A stretch of DNA of 64,000 bases from LMUY01 sp965199005 (GTDB lineage: Bacteria; Pseudomonadota; Alphaproteobacteria; Acetobacterales; Acetobacteraceae). The stretch's first letter is position 1. Every line of letters begins with the position of its first letter. The notes under the pieces are model-generated. The model made no database searches, was not told the DNA's origin, and was given only the letters and a program-made list of their open reading frames with translations. The position numbers were made by a program, and so were the translations under genes. Below are positions 55,346-64,000 of the stretch, in pieces. Where the stretch lies: positions 1,488,001 through 1,552,000 of the forward strand of contig CBDAQK010000006.1 in NCBI GenBank assembly GCA_965199005.1, given 5' to 3'.

Positions 55346-57139
55346 TCAGGCCTCTGCATCATCGACCTGGGCGTCGTTCGCCAAAGCCTCACGCGCCGCG
55401 CAGAGCGCGACCAAGCGATTCTGAGCCGCCGCATCGGGCGACTTCTGGAATGCAGCGACGGCAGCCGCCACCTCCTCCTCTAGACGGGGCCGATTGAGCA
55501 ATCCGAAGAAATGCCACCACCCTGCCTCCGCTTCCGCCGGCATCGCGCCCGGACCAGCACAGGCTGGGAGGGGCATCGGCCGTGACGCAAGCACAGTCTG
55601 CGCCTGCTCGGCGTGTCCAGATAGTGCGAGGTGGTTCATGAGAACCCCAGAGTCAAGCTCGCTCCCCGAATCATACCAGTGAATCAGTGTATCGCGCAGG
55701 CCCAGTTGCCAAGAATCGAGTGGCAGAGCCGATAACGCCTCGGCCACGTCGCCGATCAGCATGGGATGGTTGATCAAAATGGCGAGCAACGCCCGGTGGC
55801 GTTCCGCCGTGGCCGTACCCCCGGCCGGCGCCGAGCGTGGCGGGGGGCGGGGTGGCGCCTTTCCACCCGGCACGAAGCGCCGCCGCGTCGCCGCAAAAAA
55901 CCGGTCTCGGAGGGCAGACCGATACTCGTTTGCCAACGACCGATCGCTGATGCGCGATGCTGCCACATCCAGGCGCGCCCTCAGGGCCGCGCGCATTTCA
56001 GGCGTGTCGCCGGCGAAACCTTCCCGCAGGATGTCGAACAAGGCGTGCGATAGTGGGCGCTTGGTGGCCAGCATCGCCGCAAATGCGGCCGGGCCGCCCC
56101 GGCGGACCAATGTGTCCGGGTCTTCACCCTCCGGCAGCGTGACCAGACACAGCGTCCGGTCCGGCGCAATCAGCGGCAACGCCGCCTCGGCCGCGCGGGC
56201 AGCCGCCCGCGCGCCCGCGGCGTCCCCGTCGAAGCACAGCGTGGGGGCATCCGATAGCCGCCATAGTTCTTCCAACTGCCCGGCCGTCAGCGCAGTGCCG
56301 AGCGGCGCCACCGCGCCGGCAAACCCGGCCTGATGCAGGGCGATCACATCCATATAGCCTTCCGCGACGATCACCCCGTGTTCGGACCGGCGCGCACCCT
56401 CCCGGGCCAAATCCAAGGCGTAGAGGGTGCGTCCCTTGGAGTAGATCGCCGTCTCCGGGCCGTTGATGTATTTCGGTTTGGCATCCCCCAGCGCCCGGCC
56501 GCCGAAACTGATCGTGCGTCCGCGGCGGTCGTGGATCGGGAACATCACCCGGTTGTAGAACAGCTCGCGCAGCGACCCGTCTTCGCGCGACGACATCAGG
56601 CCGGCCTCTGCCAACCGCGCCGGACCAATGTCCGCCCGGCCCAGTTCGGCGACCAGCCCGCCCCTTCCGTCGCCCGACCATCCCAGGCCAAACCGGTGAA
56701 TCGTCTCGTCGGTGAGGCCGCGCCCGCGCAAATACGCCAGCGCCTCCCGTCCCTCGCGCGCGTGCAACCACCGGCTGAAGCTGGCGGCGGCGAGGTCGAG
56801 CACGCCAGTGAGGTCCAACCGCTCCCGCTCGGCTTCGGCCGCGGCTGGGGAAGGCTTGGGCACCTCCAAGCCGGCCTCTGCGGCCAGGCGTTCCACCGCC
56901 TCGATGAAGCCGGCGCCCTCAGTGTTCATGACGAAACCGATGGCATCGCCATGGGCGCCGCAACCGAAGCAGTGGTAGCCGTCATCGTAGACGTAGAAGG
57001 ACGGGGTCTTTTCGCCATGGAAGGGGCAGCAGCCTTTCCAGGACTTGCCGGACCGGGCGAGCTTCACCTTGCGGCCGACCAGGGCCGCCATGGGCGTCCG
57101 TGCCCGCAGCTCGTCCAGGAAGGCCGGAGGGAGCGCCAT
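55346..57139 (-). CDS. dnaG: DNA primase DnaG
   Basis: A 597-residue primase. ATG 57139 overlaps the yqeY stop by one base (TGATG) and gives the standard start MALPPAFLDELRARTPM. The CHC2 zinc finger has Cys38, His41, Cys57 and Cys60 (CPFHGEKTPSF, YHCFGCGAHGDAIGF). The TOPRIM domain has VIVAEGYMDVIALHQAGF and LCFDGDAAG. The C-terminal helicase-binding domain is less conserved. It makes RNA primers for replication. Because of the frameshift in yqeY, the dnaG frame is open far upstream to 57592, but the conserved N-terminus fixes the start. Confidence 0.96.
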   Translation of the reverse strand: MALPPAFLDELRARTPMAALVGRKVKLARSGKSWKGCCPFHGEKTPSFYVYDDGYHCFGCGAHGDAIGFVMNTEGAGFIEAVERLAAEAGLEVPKPSPAAAEAERERLDLTGVLDLAAASFSRWLHAREGREALAYLRGRGLTDETIHRFGLGWSGDGRGGLVAELGRADIGPARLAEAGLMSSREDGSLRELFYNRVMFPIHDRRGRTISFGGRALGDAKPKYINGPETAIYSKGRTLYALDLAREGARRSEHGVIVAEGYMDVIALHQAGFAGAVAPLGTALTAGQLEELWRLSDAPTLCFDGDAAGARAAARAAEAALPLIAPDRTLCLVTLPEGEDPDTLVRRGGPAAFAAMLATKRPLSHALFDILREGFAGDTPEMRAALRARLDVAASRISDRSLANEYRSALRDRFFAATRRRFVPGGKAPPRPPPRSAPAGGTATAERHRALLAILINHPMLIGDVAEALSALPLDSWQLGLRDTLIHWYDSGSELDSGVLMNHLALSGHAEQAQTVLASRPMPLPACAGPGAMPAEAEAGWWHFFGLLNRPRLEEEVAAAVAAFQKSPDAAAQNRLVALCAAREALANDAQVDDAEA

Positions 57140-57592
57140 CAGCCGGCCAGGCGCGCCTTGACCAGGGGGGTCGCCCGGCCCAGGTCGAGTGACGCGGCGT
57201 GGGTCGCCTTCAGCGCCGCCATCACCCGGCCCATATCCTTCGGCCCGGCGGCACCGGTTGCCGCCACCGCCGCATCCACTGCCGCTTCCAACGCGAGCGT
57301 CATCCATTTGCTGCGGCAGGAAGCCTTCGATGACCGCGATTTCCGCCTCTTCCTTCGCGACGAGTTCCGGCCGCGCGCCCTGTTTATAGAGCAGCACCGA
57401 TTCGCGCCGGGACTTCACCATCCCGCGGAGGACAGCCATGACCGCATCGTCGTTCAGCGGCTCCGCCGGGCGCACGGCAATGTCCGCATCCTTCACCTTG
57501 GCGAGGATCATGCGGAGCGTGGATGTGCGCGCCGAATCCCCCGCCTTCATGGAGGTCTTGAGCGCGTCGGTGAATTGGGTGCGGAGGGTCAT
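57139..57592 (-). pseudogene. yqeY: yqeY (GatB/YqeY domain) interrupted by a +1 frameshift
   Basis: Starting at ATG 57592, MTLRTQFTDALKTSMKAGD through EEAEIAVIEGFLPQQMDDA is the normal N-terminal two thirds of a GatB/YqeY-domain protein. At about 57294-57297 the frame breaks: removing one base restores AALEAAVDAAVAATGAAGPK, then DMGRVMAALKA, then TPLVKARLAG and a TGA at 57139-57141 that overlaps dnaG. That restored tail is exactly what the family has. So the sequence shows an intact 150-residue gene with one extra base, either a real mutation or an assembly error. YqeY-like proteins are linked to tRNA-dependent amidation by resemblance to GatB; their role is not settled. The gene leads yqeY-dnaG-rpoD. 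Confidence 0.88.
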
Positions 57593-57714
57593 TCTTAAAG
57601 CTCGATCAACACGGAACTTCTGCCTGTCTGACACCCTCGCGCGCCACGAACAACTGAAACCATGCCTGAGTTGCACGGGCTGCCGAGTTCCCGGGCCAAA
57701 CAAGACTTTGCGCC

Positions 57715-57741
57715 GGGAAGTTTTTTCCCATATGCCTGGGA
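57715..57741 (+). promoter_or_regulatory. Two overlapping hairpins at the carA start codon
   Basis: GGGAA (57715-57719) can pair with TTCCC (57725-57729); alternatively TCCCA (57726-57730) can pair with TGGGA (57737-57741), enclosing the ATG at 57732. The two pairings share bases 57726-57729 and so exclude each other. GGGAA also resembles the Shine-Dalgarno for this ATG. The stems are only five base pairs, so chance is a real possibility. The 139-base gap between yqeY and carA otherwise shows nothing I can name. Confidence 0.3.
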
Positions 57742-59102
57742 TCATGCTAAGTGTTGACGATATCATCGGCCACCTGGGCGGCTCCGATGCTGCGGCTCGC
57801 CTGACCGGCGTGGGTCTGGAGGCGATCCGGAAGTGGCGTCAGGCGAGGGCAATCCCCTCCAAGCACTGGGCTGCCATCGTGGCCACGACGGGCCTCGCTT
57901 TTGCCGACCTGCAACCCTCCAAGCCGAGCACCCTCATGCCACAGCCCGACGCCCTGCCCTCCGGTGCCACCGCGGTTCTCGTGCTGGCGGATGGGACGCT
58001 GTTCTGGGGACGCGGGTTCGGCGCGTATTCCGAGGGCCGGGTGGGCGAGCTCTGTTTCAACACGGGGATGACCGGCTACCAGGAAACGCTGACCGACCCA
58101 TCCTACGCCGGCCAGATCATCACCTTCACGTTCCCGCATATCGGCAATGCCGGCACCAACGCTGGCGACATGGAGGCAGTCAACCCGGCGGCGCTCGGCT
58201 TGGTGGTGAAGCAGGACGTGACCGAGCCATCCAATTGGCGCGCGACCCAACCGCTGGAGGCATGGCTGCGGGCGCAGGGTCTGCCCGGCATTGCCGGCAT
58301 CGACACCCGTGCGCTGACGCTCCGTATCCGCGATGGCGGTCCACCGACCGCCGTGATCGCCTATCCGCAGGATGGCAAGTTCGATCTCGCCGCGCTGCAA
58401 GCGAAGGCGCAGGCCTGGCCAGGACTCGAGGGAATGGACCTCGCCAAGGCGGTATCCTGCTCCCAGAGTTACGAATGGGATGAGGGCGTCTGGTCGTTCC
58501 CGCACGGCTTTCAACGCCAGGAGGCGCCTCGCTACCACGTGGTTGCGGTCGATTACGGGGCCAAGCGCAATATTTTGCGGTCGCTGGCATCGGCGGGATG
58601 CCGGGTGACGGTGGTTCCGGCGGAAGCCACTGCGGCTGACATCCTGCGGCACAAGCCAGACGGGGTGTTCCTCTCCAACGGCCCCGGCGACCCGGCGGCC
58701 ACGGGAGTATATGCCGTGCCAGCGATCCAGGGAGTTTTGGAGGCCAAAATCCCCGTCTTCGGCATCTGCCTCGGCCACCAATTGCTGGCCCTGGCGCTCG
58801 GTGCCCGTACCTACAAGCTGGCCCGCGGCCATCGCGGCGCCAACCAGCCGGTGAAGGAGTTGGCCACCGGGCGGGTGGAGATCACCAGCCAGAATCATGG
58901 CTTTGCGGTGGCGGATGACAGCCTGCCCGAGGGCGTTCGGGTGACCCACACCTCACTGTTCGATGGCAGCAACGAGGGGATCGCCTGTGATGCAAAGCGG
59001 GCCTTCAGCGTGCAGTACCACCCGGAGGCCAGCCCGGGGCCGTCAGATAGCGGGCATTTGTTCCGTCGCTTCGTTGCGGCCATGGACGCGACGAGTGCCT
59101 GA
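57732..59102 (+). CDS. carA: Carbamoyl-phosphate synthase small subunit with N-terminal HTH-like extension
   Basis: The glutamine amidotransferase subunit of carbamoyl-phosphate synthase (arginine and pyrimidine synthesis). The standard CarA begins at ATG 57936 (MPQPDALPSGATAVLVLADG) and gives 388 residues: CPSase small-chain domain with FNTGMTGYQETLTDPSY, then a class I glutaminase with catalytic Cys346 in FGICLGHQLLAL and YHPEASPGPSD. The frame is open upstream to ATG 57732, adding 68 residues that look protein-coding: MLSVDDIIGHLGGSDAAARL, then GVGLEAIRKWRQARAIPSKH, a Cro-like helix-turn-helix pattern. I annotate the long form (456 residues); an internal start at 57936 has no clear Shine-Dalgarno. 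carB follows after 18 bases with GGGAG before its ATG. Confidence 0.9.
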   Translation: MPGIMLSVDDIIGHLGGSDAAARLTGVGLEAIRKWRQARAIPSKHWAAIVATTGLAFADLQPSKPSTLMPQPDALPSGATAVLVLADGTLFWGRGFGAYSEGRVGELCFNTGMTGYQETLTDPSYAGQIITFTFPHIGNAGTNAGDMEAVNPAALGLVVKQDVTEPSNWRATQPLEAWLRAQGLPGIAGIDTRALTLRIRDGGPPTAVIAYPQDGKFDLAALQAKAQAWPGLEGMDLAKAVSCSQSYEWDEGVWSFPHGFQRQEAPRYHVVAVDYGAKRNILRSLASAGCRVTVVPAEATAADILRHKPDGVFLSNGPGDPAATGVYAVPAIQGVLEAKIPVFGICLGHQLLALALGARTYKLARGHRGANQPVKELATGRVEITSQNHGFAVADDSLPEGVRVTHTSLFDGSNEGIACDAKRAFSVQYHPEASPGPSDSGHLFRRFVAAMDATSA

Positions 59103-59120
59103 ACTGACGGGAGCGAACTG

Positions 59121-62363
<3,243 letters not shown>

Positions 62364-62449
62364 GGCGTAGCGGGCGGGTCGTTGCCTGCTGCGTAATCGT
62401 GTCCGCCCTAACCCGGAACATCCCGGATCTAAACCAGGAATCGCCTATC

Positions 62450-62923
62450 TTGCAGAAATTCCCCATGACCGCTCCAGGCCTGGTCCGCCTCGAGACCGAG
62501 TTGCGCCTCCTGAAATCGCAGGAGCGGCCTGCCGTGATCCGTGCGATCGCGGAGGCGCGCAGCCATGGCGATTTGAGCGAGAACGCCGAGTATGACGCCG
62601 CCCGGGAGCGCCAATCGTTTATCGAGGGCCGGATTTTGGAACTCGGCGAGATTATTTCAGGGGCCGAGGTCATCGACCCGTCGTCTTTGTCAGGCGATAC
62701 CGTGAAGTTCGGTGCGCATGTCACCTTGGTGGATGAGGAAACGGATAAGGAAGCGACCTACCAGATCGTCGGCGTGCACGAGGCCGATATCAAACAGGCC
62801 CGCTTGTCGATCTCCTCGCCACTCGCCAAGGCGCTGATCAACAAGAAGGTCGGGTCGACGATTTCGGTGCCCGCGCCCGGCGGAGACCGGAGTTACGAGA
62901 TTCTCGCCGTCAGCTTCGTCTGA
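62450..62923 (+). CDS. greA: Transcription elongation factor GreA
   Basis: A 157-residue cleavage factor that rescues backtracked RNA polymerase. The N-terminal coiled coil (TAPGLVRLETELRLLKSQER, SHGDLSENAEYDAARERQSF) ends in the acidic tip with the D/E pair of LSENAEYD; the FKBP-like C-domain has ISSPLAKALINKKVGSTI. I place the start at TTG 62450 (LQKFPMTAPG): this gives the canonical length and the family's usual residues before MTAPG, and AGGA lies about 10 bases upstream. The first ATG in frame after it (62465) has no Shine-Dalgarno and would truncate the protein by five residues. Confidence 0.93.
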   Translation: MQKFPMTAPGLVRLETELRLLKSQERPAVIRAIAEARSHGDLSENAEYDAARERQSFIEGRILELGEIISGAEVIDPSSLSGDTVKFGAHVTLVDEETDKEATYQIVGVHEADIKQARLSISSPLAKALINKKVGSTISVPAPGGDRSYEILAVSFV

Positions 62924-62972
62924 CGCCCCGAGAGGCACTCGTCCTTCGGTCTTCTCCCAATAGAGCGAAGTC

Positions 62973-64000
62973 ATGATTACGCTGGCAGACGTTCAGGACG
63001 CAGCACGGCGTATTGCTGGCCGCGTGATTCGCACGCCGTCACTGTATTCTGACGCGGTGAGCAAGGCGACCGGTGCCCACGTCACGCTGAAGCTGGAAAG
63101 CTTGCAGGCAATCGGCTCGTTCAAGGAACGCGGGGCCGCCAACAAGCTCGCGCTGCTGACCGAGGCTGAACGGCACGCTGGCGTAATCGCCATGTCGGCG
63201 GGCAACCACGCTCAGGCAGTGGCGCGGCACGCGGCGCTGGCTGGCATCGGGGCAACGATCGTGATGCCGGTTTTCACGCCGTCCACCAAGGTGTCCCGCA
63301 CCGCCGCCTGGGGTGCCACCGTCGTGCTGCACGGCGAAACCCTGGTTGAGACTGCCTTGCACGCCCACCACTTGGCCGCCGAGCGGGGGCTGGTTTTCGT
63401 TCATCCCTATGACGACCCGGCGGTCATGGCCGGCCAAGGTACCCTGGCCCTGGAACTACTCGAAGATACCGGCGAGTTGGACGCGTTGCTGGTTCCGGTG
63501 GGCGGCGGCGGGATGATCGCGGGCTGCGCCGCCGTGGCCGCTTCCCTGCGGCCAGGCCTGGAGGTGATCGGAGTGCAAGTCGCAGGGTATGCCTCGCTGG
63601 GCCAAACTCTGGCAGGGCTGCCGGTCGATGTCGGGGGCCCCACCATCGCCGAGGGCATCGCGGTCCGCGACATCGGGGTGGCGCCGCTGGAAGTCATTCG
63701 GGCGCATGTGAGCGACGTCATCGCCGTTCCGGAACGGGTGGTGGAGGACGCCATTGCCTTGCTGGCGGAAGGCGCCAAGCTGGTTGCGGAAGGCGCTGGG
63801 GCGACGGGCGTTGCCGCGTTGCTGGCCTATCCGGAACGTTTTCGGGGGCGCCGGGTGGCCACGGTGATCTGCGGCGGCAATATCGACGCCCGCATCCTGG
63901 CGAATGTGCTGCTGCGGGGATTGCTGCGGGACGGCCGGCTGCTGCGGCTGCTGCTGGAAATTCCCGACCGGCCCGGCATGTTGGCCGACATCGCCGGGCG
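62973..64000 (+). CDS. ilvA: Threonine ammonia-lyase (IlvA/TdcB type), 3' end outside the window
   Basis: A PLP enzyme, 342 residues visible and open at the right edge. ATG 62973 starts MITLADVQDAARRIAGRVIRTP. The PLP lysine is Lys51 in AIGSFKERGAANKL, the phosphate-binding loop is PVGGGGMIAGCAA, and MSAGNHAQAVARHAALAG carries the substrate-binding asparagine region. Near the edge LLLEIPDRPGMLADIAG begins an ACT regulatory domain, so this is the allosteric form of about 400-410 residues with one ACT domain. It deaminates threonine to 2-oxobutanoate for isoleucine synthesis. It lies 49 bases after greA. Confidence 0.92.
   Translation, partial: MITLADVQDAARRIAGRVIRTPSLYSDAVSKATGAHVTLKLESLQAIGSFKERGAANKLALLTEAERHAGVIAMSAGNHAQAVARHAALAGIGATIVMPVFTPSTKVSRTAAWGATVVLHGETLVETALHAHHLAAERGLVFVHPYDDPAVMAGQGTLALELLEDTGELDALLVPVGGGGMIAGCAAVAASLRPGLEVIGVQVAGYASLGQTLAGLPVDVGGPTIAEGIAVRDIGVAPLEVIRAHVSDVIAVPERVVEDAIALLAEGAKLVAEGAGATGVAALLAYPERFRGRRVATVICGGNIDARILANVLLRGLLRDGRLLRLLLEIPDRPGMLADIAG

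Noticed and set aside
53415..55424. 669-codon plus-strand open frame
   Set aside because: Antisense shadow of rpoD with no domain content.
57613..57617. GGAAC near the yqeY-carA gap as an EcfG -35 box
   Set aside because: No CGTT-like sequence 16-17 bases downstream.
62415..62419. GGAAC upstream of greA as an EcfG -35 box
   Set aside because: The sequence at the required spacing does not resemble CGTT.

Overview
The window is 64 kb of high-GC, gene-dense chromosomal DNA from an alphaproteobacterium. It has a complete PhyR-NepR-EcfG general stress response locus, a yqeY-dnaG-rpoD block, a carA-carB-greA block and a short, INS-less ProS. Together these point to Rhodospirillales, most likely Acetobacteraceae; the family is my inference. 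Neighbouring genes are commonly coupled by 1-8 base overlaps (ATGA, GTGA, TGATG). I see no tRNA, rRNA, insertion sequence, prophage or CRISPR array.

Layout: 1-3.5 kb, the end of a quinone oxidoreductase and a minus-strand group of OmpA-like lipoprotein, recQ and methyltransferase. 3.6-6.9 kb, cydD-cydC. 7.0-11.0 kb, the general stress response locus: two EcfG-like sigma factors, a 57-residue NepR and an HRxxN sensor kinase on the minus strand, with phyR divergent. 11.1-27.9 kb, seven plus-strand genes of trehalose/alpha-glucan metabolism: glgE (with an extra degenerate amylase module), treS-maltokinase fusion, glgB, treZ, malQ, treY, otsA. 28-32.4 kb, a zinc alcohol dehydrogenase and a peptide-type ABC importer lacking ATPases. 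32.5-37 kb, four plus-strand genes each overlapping by 4 bases (tartrate/isopropylmalate-type dehydrogenase, GNAT-MazG fusion, PhzF-like protein, DinB), converging on dnaE. 40.5-46.3 kb, a hybrid histidine kinase, then lolD, lolC/E, proS and yraN. 46.4-51.2 kb, gamma-glutamyltransferase, penicillin-acylase-like protein and bpt. 51.2-52.8 kb, an unlabelled 31-residue membrane ORF and a 2,2-dialkylglycine decarboxylase (dgdA). 52.8-57.6 kb, a GNAT protein, rpoD, dnaG and a frameshifted yqeY. 57.7-64 kb, carA with an N-terminal helix-turn-helix-like extension, carB, greA and the start of a threonine dehydratase.

The most coherent system is the 7-28 kb block. The stress regulator sits beside enzymes that can cycle carbon between trehalose and branched alpha-glucan. 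TreS-Mak converts trehalose to maltose-1-phosphate, GlgE and GlgB make branched glucan, and TreY, TreZ and MalQ return it to trehalose. OtsA adds an entry from UDP-glucose, but no otsB is present. Just upstream of glgE is a GGAAC-N16-CGTC element resembling an EcfG-type promoter, which would connect the two halves. Other points worth a second look are the catalytically empty GlgE N-domain, the HTH-CarA extension, the GNAT-MazG fusion, the yqeY frameshift that opens into dnaG, and the 31-residue ORF.
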